Source: Nostoc sp. FACHB-892 (lineage in GTDB: Bacteria > Cyanobacteriota > Cyanobacteriia > Cyanobacteriales > Nostocaceae). Taken from it: a DNA stretch of 64,000 bases. The position numbers and the translations under genes are program-made. The stretch spans positions 124,001 through 188,000 of the forward strand of contig NZ_JACJTR010000008.1 in the NCBI RefSeq assembly GCF_014698795.1, written 5' to 3'. The notes beneath the pieces were generated by a model. The model did no database searches and was not told where the DNA came from. It saw nothing but the letters and a program-made list of their open reading frames with translations. Positions 9,618 to 19,250 of this stretch are shown here, one piece after another. Within the stretch, counting starts at the first letter, position 1; every line of letters starts with the position of its first letter.

Positions 9618-10453
9618 TGCTCTATTTCCTTAATGCTGTCATATATGAAGTTTTAACTTTAATCCAGCAAGGTAAGTGTTCAGGTAGATGATACCCTAAT
9701 GGCAGTCGTGAAGCTATGACTATACCGTTTCTTTGTGAAGCTGCATATATTTACCCCCCAGCTACGCCGCCCCCCGAATTCGCGGCAGAGCCACAATGAA
9801 CTACAGTTCTTCTACCTGAAAACAAGATTTATAAAAGTTTTTTCGATCGCTATTCCCACACATCTATATAATAAGAAAACAGTCACTATGAGCTATAACT
9901 ATATTTTGAAACGTATATGTGCATACAGACAGCAAATCCTAAAAGAAAATAAAGAAACCTGCCTTTCGTTCAACCAAATAATAGGATACTAATAGTAGTA
10001 GCATATACAAAAAATCCATTTTTAGCCTTATTTAACTCATATTTGAGTGCATCTGAGTACAGCTTAATATATTGCAAAATATCTTGACGAAATCTTAGCA
10101 AAGGCTTACGGGTAAGGTTTCTTGTAGCGTGAACAGAAATTCTTAACCCCTGCCCCAAAAATACTAGTACCCCCATCGTTAAATACTAGCGCCCCTAACC
10201 CCAGACAAATTTTAACTTTATGTTAAGTCGGGGTTTTAGCGTTTGAGTACAACCTTAATCAATCCAATAAATCCAATCAGCATTGGGTTTCCTATCGAGT
10301 TGGAAGTCACCTGATATAAGCATAAAAATAGCAGATGACTCTTTTACCAGATAGACATTACCGATGCAACAGTCTTTAGACAGTATTAGCGATGTCTCCG
10401 ACGGGCTTCGCCTACCCCCCAGTACCAAAACACAGGATTCTGTACATACATCC
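9618..10453. other. Intergenic region without a convincing gene
   Basis: Between hyuA and cysE I find only short frames with no recognisable product or ribosome site. Around 10188-10240 a GC-rich stem (CTAACCCC against GGGGTTTTAG) could form an imperfect hairpin. Near 10391-10415 there is a common Nostoc short dispersed motif (TCCGACGGGCTTCGCCTA), which adds in-frame codons before the likely cysE start. Confidence 0.5.
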
Positions 10454-11158
10454 ATGCTGAAAAATTTACTCTCTGGCGTTTTTTTTGAGCCATTATTGAG
10501 TGATTTTCGCATTATCTTTGAGCGCGATCCAGCAGCACGGAATTGGCTAGAAGTGGTGTTTTGCTATCCAGGATTGCACGCACTCTGTTTGCATCGTCTT
10601 GCTCACTGGTTACATGGTCGAGGAGTGGGTTTTATCCCCCGTTTCATTTCCCATTTGGGGAGATTTTTGACCGGAATTGAAATTCACCCAGGTGCAAAGA
10701 TTGGTCAGGGTGTGTTTATCGACCACGGAATGGGTGTTGTCATTGGCGAAACTGCGATCGTGGGCGACTATACACTGATTTACCAGGGCGTTACCCTTGG
10801 CGGAACTGGTAAAGAAAGCGGTAAGCGTCATCCCACAGTGGGTAAAAATGCAGTAATCGGGGCGGGTGCGAAAGTTTTGGGTAATCTGCAAATTGGCGAT
10901 CGCGTCCGTATTGGCGCAGGTTCCATTGTATTGCGGGATATCCCCAGCGATTGCACAGTTGTGGGCGTTCCCGGTCGAATTATTTCTCGGAATGAAAACG
11001 CCAGCCTTTCTCCCTTAGAACATGGAAAGCTACCCGATGTGGAAGCAACCGTGATTCGTTCTTTGCTCTCGCGCATTGAGCAACTCGAAAAACAACTGCA
11101 AACTTTAAGGCAAGAGTCATTAGTCATTAGTCATCAGTCATTAGCAAAGGACAAATGA
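10454..11158 (+). CDS. cysE: Serine O-acetyltransferase
   Basis: It acetylates serine with acetyl-CoA, the committed step to cysteine. The C-terminal half is a left-handed beta-helix of hexapeptide repeats ([39 protein letters not shown]) ending in the usual VVGVPGRII. The frame extends upstream to 10364, but those codons include a dispersed repeat motif; [11 protein letters not shown] at 10454 matches the typical start. The last ~14 residues are encoded by a tandem-repeat tract, so the tail is probably strain-specific. Its position before nifV suggests a nif-dedicated copy supplying cysteine sulfur for Fe-S clusters. Confidence 0.9.
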   Translation: MLKNLLSGVFFEPLLSDFRIIFERDPAARNWLEVVFCYPGLHALCLHRLAHWLHGRGVGFIPRFISHLGRFLTGIEIHPGAKIGQGVFIDHGMGVVIGETAIVGDYTLIYQGVTLGGTGKESGKRHPTVGKNAVIGAGAKVLGNLQIGDRVRIGAGSIVLRDIPSDCTVVGVPGRIISRNENASLSPLEHGKLPDVEATVIRSLLSRIEQLEKQLQTLRQESLVISHQSLAKDK

Positions 11159-11261
11159 CATAGACGCATCTGCGGCTACTCTTCGAGAACGCCAAGGGCG
11201 AACCCGTAGGGTAGGACAAAAGACAACTGACAACTGACAACTGACAAAGGACAAATGACAA
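11113..11261. repeat. Short tandem heptamer-type repeats
   Basis: Units of GTCATTAGTCATTAGTCAT type at 11113-11158 and of GACAACT/GACAAAT type at 11215-11261 flank a dispersed segment (11160-11213) containing CTTCGAGAACGCC. The first block runs into the cysE coding end. Such short tandemly repeated repetitive sequences are typical of Nostoc intergenic DNA. Confidence 0.75.
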
Positions 11262-11507
11262 ATGACAAATAATACTTTAGGGGATCAAGTTTTGCAGATT
11301 CCTTTGAGCGATCGCTGGCGAATCTATCACCGACTGCAAGAGTTAAAAATTAAAAGCTACTGTCCCCCCGATGGTTCTTTACGAGTACAAGTGAACAATT
11401 TGCTGGAAGCGATTCTAATTCGCAGTACAGTTATGCAACTTCTTGCTTCTCGTCAGGAATTATTAGAGTGGCTAGAGCGTTGCTGGCTTTACAGTGATGA
11501 GTCATGA
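11262..11507 (+). CDS. Small conserved hypothetical protein of the nif block
   Basis: An 81-residue protein between cysE and nifV. Features include a C-terminal helical region ending in LLEWLERCWLYSDES. I do not recognise a domain. In Nostoc-type genomes one or two small genes of unknown function occupy this spot between cysE and nifV, and conservation of position supports it being real. No signal peptide or membrane helix. The start codon directly abuts the tandem repeat tract, so promoter elements must overlap the repeats or lie upstream of cysE. Confidence 0.6.
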   Translation: MTNNTLGDQVLQIPLSDRWRIYHRLQELKIKSYCPPDGSLRVQVNNLLEAILIRSTVMQLLASRQELLEWLERCWLYSDES

Positions 11508-11729
11508 GTCTTCTAATTCAGACCCTATTAATCTTGAATTCATGACGAAATTACTGTACTTCATCCTTTTTGTTCATAGATGCACAAAGCTCAAATAGGT
11601 TTAGAGTTTGAAGCTACTGTGTGCTTGCAGAATTTATTGCAGACTGAGATGGATTCGATAGGGTTTAGATTTTATTTCTGCTAGTAAATCTAAAATTACC
11701 CTGACATATAGCAACAATTAAAAAGGCAA

Positions 11730-11754
11730 AATTTCCAGGTGGAAACTGGAAATT
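11730..11754. promoter_or_regulatory. Perfect 9-bp inverted repeat upstream of DUF2949 gene
   Basis: AATTTCCAG and CTGGAAATT are separated by 7 nt, 50 bp before the ATG at 11804. It could be an operator or a short leader hairpin. The rest of the 11508-11803 gap shows no gene. Confidence 0.35.
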
Positions 11755-11803
11755 ATGATTTTTAATCCTTTTCCCAAATTAGAAATTGAAAGTTCAATCA
11801 TTT

Positions 11804-12001
11804 ATGGCGACTCGGAACCGAGATATAAAACTCCTCACTTTTTTGCACAACGAACTTGAACTTTCAAATGCCGATATTGCTGTAGCTCTGCGACACCGTG
11901 AATTAGAAAACGGGCCACTACCGATGCTCCTCTGGCAGTATGGTTTAGTTGACTTGGAGCAGCTAGGAAAGATTTTTGACTGGCTAGCAGAACACAGTTA
12001 G
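11804..12001 (+). CDS. DUF2949 family small protein
   Basis: A 65-residue protein resembling the cyanobacterial DUF2949 family (LELSNADIAVALRHRELENG, LPMLLWQYGLVDLEQLGKIFDWL). Function unknown. The frame has a TTG at 11786, but the ATG at 11804 gives the compact family form. It lies between cysE and nifV; family members often occur near nitrogen-fixation genes in heterocystous species, so a heterocyst or nif-related role is possible but not shown. Confidence 0.65.
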   Translation: MATRNRDIKLLTFLHNELELSNADIAVALRHRELENGPLPMLLWQYGLVDLEQLGKIFDWLAEHS

Positions 12002-12082
12002 CTAATTTGTACCTTGTAGCTTTGAGTCCCATTACCTGCCGAAATTACACACCAATGCTCTAGAAAATCTGAGGTTACTAAG

Positions 12083-12199
12083 ATGATTACATCCTTAATT
12101 GCTGGATTCTGTGTTTTACTTTGTTCAGGGTTTGCTAATAGTTATATTAGTTCATTGCTACTCGAAGAAGTTTCAACTGACATCGGTAAAAACGATTAG
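12083..12199 (+). CDS. Possible 38-residue membrane peptide
   Basis: An ATG at 12083 is preceded by GAGG at ~9 nt. The product begins MITSLIAGFCVLLCSGFANS, a hydrophobic stretch long enough for one membrane helix or a signal anchor, and then has an acidic tail. No family recognised. Shortness makes this tentative. Confidence 0.3.
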   Translation: MITSLIAGFCVLLCSGFANSYISSLLLEEVSTDIGKND

Positions 12200-12372
12200 T
12201 AAATTATACATTGTTTTAGTTCCTTGTCATACAGATGTGATGCTAATAATGGGGCAATAATTAAGGATCATGTATCCTACATTATGAATTGTGATATTTT
12301 TAGCATTTGCCATCGCTGGAGATTGTAGAGAGAAAGGTTATTAAGAATACTTCCAAGAGAGGGATATTTGCA

Positions 12373-13506
12373 ATGAATCAAATCATAATTAATGACACTA
12401 CATTACGTGATGGCGAACAAGCAGCAGGTGTTGCTTTTAACCTAGAAGAAAAGGTTGCGATCGCTAAGTTTCTCGATGCCATTGGTATACCAGAATTAGA
12501 AGTCGGTATACCAGCAATGGGTGACGAAGAAATGCGGGCGATCGCCGCAATTTCTGACTTGGGTTTACAAGCAAAACTCCTCGGCTGGAACCGCGCTGTC
12601 ATCTCAGATATTAAGGCTTCTATTGCTTGCGGACTGAACCGGGTACATATTGCCATTCCCGTCTCTGGTATCCAAATCGCCGCTAAATTCCACGGTCAAT
12701 GGCGAATTAGTTTACAAAAGCTCAAAGACTGTATCAGCTTCGCGGTCGATCAAGGTCTTTGGGTAGCAGTCGGCGGAGAAGATTCTTCTAGGGCTGATGA
12801 AAACTTCCTCTTAGATGTAGCGCTTTATGCCCAAGAATGGGGTGCATCCCGGTTCCGCTTCTGCGACACCGTAGGAGTTCTTGACCCTTTCACCACCTAC
12901 AACAAGGTCAAACGGCTGGTTTCAGCTTTGATGATTCCCCTAGAAATCCACACCCACAATGATTTTGGTCTGGCAACAGCCAACGCCCTTGCGGGTATCA
13001 AAGCTGGAGCCTTATCGGTGAATACCACAGTCAACGGATTAGGTGAAAGGGCGGGAAATGCAGCTTTAGAAGAAGTTGTCATGGCGATCAAACGCATTTA
13101 CGGCGTTGATTTGGGCATTGACACACCCGGTTTGCTGGAACTGTCTCAACTAGTTGCAGCCGCATCAGGAGCTAGCGTACCACCCTGGAAAGCGATCGTT
13201 GGCGAAAATACCTTCGCTCACGAATCTGGTATCCATGCTCACGGAGTACTACAAAACCCCATTACCTACGAACCATTTGCTCCCGAAGAGGTGGGTTGGG
13301 AACGGCGTTTAGTATTAGGTAAACATTCTGGACGGCATTTGGTTTCAAACTTGCTAGAACAGCATGGAATTTTCTTGAACTCCCAAGAAACCCAATCTGT
13401 TTTAGATGCAGTGCGCCATCAATCGGTACAGAAAAAACGCAGCCTGACGACAGAAGAACTATTGAATTTGGTTAGAGAACAGAGGTACTCTCATGCAACG
13501 CGATGA
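12373..13506 (+). CDS. nifV: Homocitrate synthase
   Basis: NifV condenses acetyl-CoA with 2-oxoglutarate to homocitrate, the organic ligand of the nitrogenase FeMo-cofactor. The 377-residue product shows the DRE-TIM signatures: [16 protein letters not shown] at the start, the metal-ligand motif [12 protein letters not shown], the [13 protein letters not shown] loop, and [13 protein letters not shown] at 12307 would lengthen it, but the ATG at 12373 follows GAGAGGGA and matches the family N-terminus. The 3' end overlaps nifZ by 14 nt, indicating one transcript with nifZ and nifT. Confidence 0.95.
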   Translation: MNQIIINDTTLRDGEQAAGVAFNLEEKVAIAKFLDAIGIPELEVGIPAMGDEEMRAIAAISDLGLQAKLLGWNRAVISDIKASIACGLNRVHIAIPVSGIQIAAKFHGQWRISLQKLKDCISFAVDQGLWVAVGGEDSSRADENFLLDVALYAQEWGASRFRFCDTVGVLDPFTTYNKVKRLVSALMIPLEIHTHNDFGLATANALAGIKAGALSVNTTVNGLGERAGNAALEEVVMAIKRIYGVDLGIDTPGLLELSQLVAAASGASVPPWKAIVGENTFAHESGIHAHGVLQNPITYEPFAPEEVGWERRLVLGKHSGRHLVSNLLEQHGIFLNSQETQSVLDAVRHQSVQKKRSLTTEELLNLVREQRYSHATR

Positions 13507-13780
13507 ATTAGAACTAAACTTGCCACCTGCTTTTGAAATTGGTGAAAAAGTCAGAGTTCGGAAACTGCTCAAGAACGATGGTACTTTTCCTGGTAAAGAA
13601 GTTGGGCAAGTTTTAGTGAACAAAGGAGATATCGGCTACATAGCTAGTATAGGAACATATTTGCAGACTTCCTATATTTATGCTGTGCATTTCTTGGAAA
13701 CAGGATTCGTCGTCGGCTGTAAGAAAAAAGAACTAGAATCTGTTGAGGAATCTCATGAAAGTAATGCTACGCATGAATGA
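13493..13780 (+). CDS. nifZ: Nitrogen fixation protein NifZ
   Basis: A 95-residue NifZ with the central signature [20 protein letters not shown] and [12 protein letters not shown]. NifZ helps mature the second P-cluster of the MoFe protein. The ATG lies inside the end of nifV, and its own 3' end overlaps the nifT start by 26 nt, so translation is likely coupled. Length is normal for the short cyanobacterial form. Confidence 0.92.
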   Translation: MQRDELELNLPPAFEIGEKVRVRKLLKNDGTFPGKEVGQVLVNKGDIGYIASIGTYLQTSYIYAVHFLETGFVVGCKKKELESVEESHESNATHE

Positions 13781-13958
13781 TGCCGGTACTTTAGTAGTCT
13801 ACGTTGCTAAAAAAGACCTTGAAGAAGAAGTAGTCAAACAAACCGATGGAAATGATGGCAAAGTTCTCACCCTAGCAAATGGTTGGGAATTAGAATTTCG
13901 TGATTTGCCAGACACAGCAAATTTACCTCAAACAGTAGAAGCTAAACGCCTCGCTTAA
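13755..13958 (+). CDS. nifT: Nitrogen fixation protein NifT
   Basis: A 67-residue NifT/FixU protein starting [20 protein letters not shown] and containing NGWELEFRDLP. Its exact job in nitrogenase assembly is unsettled. A TTG at 13743 is in frame, but the ATG at 13755 has TTGAGGAA ahead of it and gives the family start. Last gene of the nifV-nifZ-nifT overlap chain; downstream lies a repeat tract. Confidence 0.9.
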   Translation: MKVMLRMNDAGTLVVYVAKKDLEEEVVKQTDGNDGKVLTLANGWELEFRDLPDTANLPQTVEAKRLA

Positions 13959-13962
13959 AAAT

Positions 13963-14050
13963 AGTTAGGAGTTAGGAGTGATGAATTATAAATCTTAACT
14001 TCTAACTCTTAACTAATGACGAATTACGAATGACGAATGACCAATGACTA
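13963..14050. repeat. Short tandem repeats between nifT and the 2Fe-2S gene
   Basis: Degenerate heptamers (TTAGGAG, TTAACTC, then GACGAAT/GACCAAT) run from the nifT end almost to the next start. They are of the same style as the tract after cysE. Confidence 0.7.
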
Positions 14051-14071
14051 GTTACTAACTTTTTATCAATT

Positions 14072-14611
14072 ATGGGTGACAAGTATTTGACGTTATCAGA
14101 ATTGAACCTTGAGGGACAGTTACTAGGTTTTGTTGGTGGCGAACCAGGAAAATATAAATACTTACAATTGGCAGTTCCATCTGGAGATGTAGAAATAAAA
14201 TTGCCTAAAGAGTTGCGCCGTTCTCTAAGTTCATCTTTAGTTCCTGGCCAGAAAATTCGCGTTTGTGGCCATAGTAAGGTAGACTCGCGCACAAGTAAAA
14301 TTAAAATTAAAGCTTATCGGGTGACGCCAATTGATGGGTGTCCAAAGCAAGATTTACCACCTCAAATCAAAGCGAGGATTATGGTATGTCAAAAGGGCGG
14401 TTGCCTTAAACGTGGTGGTAAAGGATTATTATCAGAGTTAGAAAAAACTTTGTGCGATCGCGGTTTGTTAGACAAAGTTACCATTGAACATACCAGTTGC
14501 CAAAAATGCTGTGGTAGCGCTCCCAACTGTGTTTTACAGCTTGGTAAAAAGAAATACAAGAATATTCATCCTGAAGCGATCGCATCTTTGCTAGAAAGTC
14601 ACTTAACTTAA
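14072..14611 (+). CDS. Thioredoxin-fold (2Fe-2S) ferredoxin domain protein
   Basis: A 179-residue protein. Residues ~1-95 look like a small beta-rich domain (GQLLGFVGGEPGKYKYLQL). Residues ~105-175 have four cysteines in the thioredoxin-like 2Fe-2S arrangement, VCQKGGC and SCQKCCG-SAPNC. Such proteins carry or store a 2Fe-2S cluster. It follows nifT in the same direction, so a supporting role for nitrogen fixation is plausible but only positional. A strong terminator follows at 14641. Confidence 0.78.
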   Translation: MGDKYLTLSELNLEGQLLGFVGGEPGKYKYLQLAVPSGDVEIKLPKELRRSLSSSLVPGQKIRVCGHSKVDSRTSKIKIKAYRVTPIDGCPKQDLPPQIKARIMVCQKGGCLKRGGKGLLSELEKTLCDRGLLDKVTIEHTSCQKCCGSAPNCVLQLGKKKYKNIHPEAIASLLESHLT

Positions 14612-14640
14612 GTTACAAAAATGCTTATAATCTAATTACA

Positions 14641-14678
14641 TAGGTGGAAAAGGTAGATTCCTACTTCCACCTATTTTT
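14641..14678 (+). terminator. Rho-independent terminator
   Basis: TAGGTGGAA pairs with TTCCACCTA around an inner GTAG-ATTC-CTAC hairpin, followed by TTTTT. It lies 30 bp after the stop of the 2Fe-2S protein and closes the nif-side transcription unit. Confidence 0.85.
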
Positions 14679-14733
14679 AGTGTAAAAACTAATACCTGCC
14701 TCTACATCGGCATTGCCGCAATAGCGATTGTAA

Positions 14734-14884
14734 TTTAAAGCTTGGTTGTGCCGTCTTTTAAAGTTTGATTTTGCCACCGCATTGTCTCAAATTCCATTAA
14801 CTCCGTTCCACGAATATCCACAATATAAGCAGTTTTTAAAGCCTGAGTTTGCCGAAATAGCAATTTTAAAGTTTGACATTGCCG
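14734..14884 (+). repeat. Four TTTAAAG-type direct repeats, candidate Tn7-like transposon end
   Basis: Four ~20-bp copies in one orientation begin at 14734, 14757, 14835 and 14865. All begin TTTAAAG, continue with a YYTGR core, and end TGCC. The nearby context GCCGAAATAG also repeats (14851, 14881; GCCGCAATAG at 14715). Arrays of ~20-bp TnsB binding sites of uneven spacing mark Tn7-like transposon ends, and the next gene is a tnsA. The exact terminus is not clear; TGT at 14681 is one candidate. Confidence 0.6.
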
Positions 14885-14949
14885 AAATAGTTTGAACTTG
14901 TTATGGTGTTTTTATAGGTAAAATTGTACTAATTTTAGAGGAGATAACC

Positions 14950-15570
14950 ATGCTCTATGATGTCGAGTTTCAAGCATGGTGTAATAATTTGCGGCTCTCC
15001 CAACAACAAAGAGATTTGGTTAACCAAATTAGGACTTCCCCACCTGCTCGTAAAGTCCAAGGAGGAGGAAGAAACGTTCATGGTTCCTATGCTAGCTCAA
15101 AGATGGGTAGAACGATTCAATTTGAGTCTCATACTGTTGAATTACCGGCTATTACTCAATTTTATGAATATGACGACCAAGTTTTAGAATATTGGGATCA
15201 ACCGATTAAATTTAGTATTAAATGTTCACCACAAGGTAAACAAGCCACAACTATCGGTCATTATCCCGATTTCTTTGTAATGAGAAAGGATTGTTGTGGT
15301 TTTGAAGAGTGGAAAACAGAGAAAAGACTGGAAAAACTTAGTGAGGAACAGCCTTATCGCTATCAAAAAATAGAAAGACAATGGGCAAAAGTGTTGAATG
15401 TTAAGAAAAATCCGATAAAAACAGCCCAAAATATGTTAATTTTTGGGCGGAAGATTAAAGTATATCTATTTGATAGTGATTATAAATTCATTTCCCAAGA
15501 TTGTCAAAGATATCTTGAGAGGACTGCCAAAAAACGATTATCCAGTATTAAACAGTCGTCTATTCTTTGA
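14950..15570 (+). pseudogene. tnsA: TnsA-like transposon endonuclease, 3' end disrupted
   Basis: TnsA makes the 5' cuts that free Tn7-like elements from donor DNA. The first ~150 residues fit a TnsA N-terminal nuclease: GHYPDFFV then FEEWKTEKR give the D...ExK catalytic pattern. A good ribosome site (AGAGGAGA) precedes the ATG. After residue ~175 the frame overlaps the IS4-type transposase in another phase (KFISQDCQRYLERT), so the native C-terminal part is lost. No tnsB or tnsC follows. The flanking TTTAAAG repeats support a Tn7-like origin. It may still be expressed but cannot form a working transposase here. Confidence 0.7.
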
Positions 15571-16498
15571 GTGCTGGCTATCTTATGCTATGGATAACAG
15601 CTTAACAAGTATGCGAGATTTGTTTAACAGGTTAAATAACACAGGGTTTGAGGTAGATATTTCTACTTTCTCTAAAGCAAACTTACATCGAAGCCAAAAA
15701 CCTTTTCAAGAAATTTACCAAAAATTAAATGAATTAGTACAGAAGAAAGTTCAAAAAAAGTTACACGATAAATATGCAATTTGTCCAATAGATTCAACAA
15801 TTATTACTCTCACCAGTAAATTGTTATGGGTATTAGGACACCATCAAGTAAAACTTTTTAGTTCTCTAAATCTAGCTACTGGAAGTCCATCAGATAACTT
15901 CATAAACTTTGGACATGACCATGATTATAAGTTTGGTTCTAAAATCATGTCTAGTCTCCCAATAAATGCTGTTGGGGTAATGGATAGGGGTTTTGCTGGA
16001 TTAAGATTTATCCAAGAATTAGTACAAGAAAACAAATATTTTGTTTTGCGGATAAAAAACAATTGGAAATTAGAATTTGAGAGCTCAAATGGGTTGGTCA
16101 AAGTCGGTGCATCTGATGATGCTCAAGCCTATAGAGTAATTAACTTTTGTGATTTAGAGACGAAAACCGAGTTTCGCTTAGTTACTAATTTGCCTGCTGA
16201 TGGAGAGGCTGGTGTTAGTGATGATGAGATTAGGGATATTTATCGATTACGTTGGGGAGTTGAATTGTTATGGAAGTTTTTAAAGATGCACTTAAAACTT
16301 GACAAATTAATTACTAAGAACGTCAATGGTATCACCATACAAATTTACGTTAGTTTAATAGCTTATCTAATTTTACAGATATTATCTATCCCACAGCAAT
16401 GGGGACATACGCTATTAGATAAATTCCGCTATTTACAATCTTGCATGTGTCAGAAAATCAGTTATGTTCATTGGTTTGAGGAGATGATGTCATGTTGA
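15476..16498 (+). CDS. IS4-type transposase
   Basis: A DDE transposase of ~340 residues with an IS4-like core: CPIDSTIITLTSKLLW carries the first Asp, VGVMDRGFAG the second, and IYRLRWGVELLWKFLK is the Y-R-E signature. The N-terminus corresponds to INSFPKIVKDILRGLPKND; no ATG is present there, and GTG at 15476 is the nearest start, so the 5' end may be eroded. I could not identify matching terminal inverted repeats. It sits between the broken tnsA and the truncated 3' end of hsdR, so its insertion or a linked deletion probably damaged both. Confidence 0.8.
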   Translation: MIINSFPKIVKDILRGLPKNDYPVLNSRLFFECWLSYAMDNSLTSMRDLFNRLNNTGFEVDISTFSKANLHRSQKPFQEIYQKLNELVQKKVQKKLHDKYAICPIDSTIITLTSKLLWVLGHHQVKLFSSLNLATGSPSDNFINFGHDHDYKFGSKIMSSLPINAVGVMDRGFAGLRFIQELVQENKYFVLRIKNNWKLEFESSNGLVKVGASDDAQAYRVINFCDLETKTEFRLVTNLPADGEAGVSDDEIRDIYRLRWGVELLWKFLKMHLKLDKLITKNVNGITIQIYVSLIAYLILQILSIPQQWGHTLLDKFRYLQSCMCQKISYVHWFEEMMSC

Positions 16499-19212
16499 CT
16501 ATTTTAGGCTTTTTAGAGTTAGTGTAACTAGATATGTAAAGTTTTGTATTAGCATTCAACATTTCTGGAGTCCAGAAGTCTTGAAAGACGGTTTCGACTT
16601 TTTCTTCGGGTTCAAGGGTGGGTAGCCGCTCTTCGATAAATTTCTCAAGCAGATCCCGCTTGCTGCGTAGTTGGACTTCTTTCCCGATTAGCTCAAGGAT
16701 AGACGCTTTCTGATTTTGGTAATCTTCCTGGGTAGCATCATCCTTGATGTCTCGCTGGAGGTTAGCCAGCAGCTTGAGAATATAGGAGACGTTAATTTCG
16801 TCTCGCTGGATCAGTTCCAGTTCAAAATCGACTTCTTCAACCAAAGATTCTTTCTCTTCATCGGGTTTGGATCGCGTTCTATCATAGATGTCCAGATATT
16901 TGCTTTTATAATCTTCAAAGGTTTGTTCATCCAGATTTAAGTCGGAAAAACTAAATTCAGTAAATGATTTACTTACATTCTGTAAACGGATAAGATTACG
17001 AAAGGCTTTAACGAACTCAACTTGGTCGTCTTCACTAATCAGTTTATTGACATCGTTAGGGATAGTGGCGATCGCTCTCAGTTCTTGCACCCCATCATTA
17101 AATTTTTCAATGTAGTATTCGTAGGGTTCAATGAAAATTTCTTCGCTGGCGTTGGTGTCGGAAAAGAGGGCAACGGCTTGATCAGTGTTCTCTTTGAGGT
17201 TACGGAAAGAGACGATATTCCCTTGGGATTTAAGTTCGCCCAAAATGCGATTAGTGCGGGAGTATGCTTGAATTAATCCGTGATACTTCAGATTTTTGTC
17301 AACGTAAAGTGTATTGAGCTTTTTGACATCAAAGCCGGTGAGAAACATATTGACGACTAACAGAATATCGGCGCGTTCCTGATCCTGAAAGTTTTCTCGA
17401 TCGCGGTCTTTCATCCGCTTGGCGATATCTTTATAGTAGGCATAGAAAGCCTGACTATCTTTGGCTGAATGTTAGGTTTGGTACATTTGGTTATAGTCCG
17501 CGATAAATTGATTCAGTTTGTCGCGGCTATGGCTACGGTTGCTTGTATCTGCGCTGATATTAAAATCAGGTTCTCCAATTAAGCCGTTTGCGTCTTGGTC
17601 TTCTTCGTTATAGCCAGGGGTAAAAATTGTGATCACTCGTAGGTCATGTAATCCCTGTTTTCGTTTGTTTTTGAACGTGTCGTAATAGGTAATTAGGGTG
17701 TCTACGCTGCTGGCGTAGAGCATGGCGGAGAATTTTTTGCCGTGGGTTTTACGGTGATGGTTGGCAATAATCCAATCGACAATTAGAGAAATTCGGTCGG
17801 GATTTTCAAAGAATTCTCGGTCTAATTTTGGCTCTGTGATGAGAGTGCCGTCTTTGCGTTTGATTTTTCCCCAATACTCGACGGAAAATTTAAGAACGTT
17901 TTCATCAGCGATCGCATTGGTGATCACATATTTATGCAGACATTCCTGGAATAGGTCTTTGGTGGTGCGTTTACCATGTTCGTTGCTAGCAGCGTTATCG
18001 GCAAAGATGGGAGTCCCGGTAAAGCCGAACATTTGGGCTTTGGTAAAGAATTTGACAATATTTTTGTGAGTTTCGCCAAATTGAGAACGGTGACACTCGT
18101 CAAAGATGAACACAATGCGCTTATCTTTCAAGCTCTCCATTGCGACTTCATGGCGAGGCTTTTTGATGGCGGTGTTGAGTTTTTGGATAGTGGTGACAAT
18201 GAGGCGATTATCCCCAGCCATTTGTTCTACCAGTTGGCGTGTGTTGTCAGTGGTGTCTACGCAGTCGGGGCTGAAATAATTAAATTCTCTGCTGGTTTGG
18301 TAGTCAAGGTCAGCGCGATCAACCACGAACAGCACTTTATGCACTTTGGGGAGTTGGGTGAGAATTTGGGCAGTTTTGAAACTGGTGAGGGTTTTGCCTG
18401 AGCCAGTGGTATGCTAGATATAGCCGTTTTTATCGGTATTCTTCACTCGCTCGATAATGGCTTCTACTGCGTAGTATTGGTAAGGACGCAGCACCATAAG
18501 CACTTTGTCGGATTCGTGCAGGACGATGTATTTACAGATCATTTTGGAGACATGGCATTTCTCCAGAAAGCTGTCGGCGAATTCTTCCAGTTGAGTTATG
18601 TGGTTGTTTTCTTGGTCTGCCCAGTAGAATGTTTGTTTAAATTCTTGTTTGCGGTTGTTGGCGTAGTAGCGGGTATTGACACCGTTAGAGATGATTAGAG
18701 ATGACGAAAATTTGGACGTATTGAAGTAGTCCATTGTCTGCGCCGTAGGAATGGCGTTGGTAGCGGTTGATTTGGTTAAAGGCTTCTTTGAGTTCCAGTC
18801 CTCGGCGTTTCAGTTCAATTTGCACGAGGGGTAAGCCGTTAATCAGCAAGGTTACGTCGTAGCGGTTTTTGTAATTGCCTTGCTGGGTGATCTGGTTGGT
18901 GACTTGATATTGGTTGTGACACCAATGTTCGGTGTTGAGGAATTCTAGGTAAAAGGTTGTGCCATCGTCGCGGCTGAGTTCCATTTTGTCGCGAAGGCGT
19001 TTGGCGCGATCAAAGACGTTACCTTTGTCGAGGTGGTTGAGGATGCTTTTAAACTCTGTGTCGCTGAGTTTGATGTGGTTATGTTTTTCCAGTTGGGTTT
19101 TGAGGTTGGCTTTCAGGTCTTCGGCATTGCGAAGGGTGAAGGGTTCGTAGGCTAATCCTTTTGTTAGACGTTCAATCAGTTTTTGTTCAAGTTCGGCTTC
19201 GGTTTGGGGCAT
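16458..19212 (-). pseudogene. hsdR: Type I restriction enzyme HsdR, multiply inactivated
   Basis: Joined pieces spell a nearly full HsdR motor/nuclease subunit: nuclease motif LVQIELKRRG, Walker A HTTGSGKTLTS, DEAH-type FDECHRS and helicase FTGTPIF. Lesions seen: a frameshift from a perfect 10-bp tandem duplication (TTAGAGATGA twice, 18685-18704); an in-frame TAG at 18414-18416 just before Walker A, where tryptophan (TGG) is expected; an in-frame TAA at 17472-17474; and loss of the C-terminus into the transposase region near 16500. No hsdM or hsdS is nearby. Separate fragments might be translated but no active endonuclease is expected. Confidence 0.88.
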
Positions 19213-19250
19213 AGGGGAATGGGGAATGGGATAAAAGTATTACCTACTAC

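Noticed and set aside
9735-10176. Two short frames, one per strand, in the hyuA-cysE gap
   Set aside because: No ribosome sites or recognisable sequence; composition is that of non-coding DNA with dispersed repeat motifs.
10364-10453. Longer cysE N-terminus
   Set aside because: These 30 codons contain a common dispersed repeat motif and are absent from the typical family start; [11 protein letters not shown] fits better.
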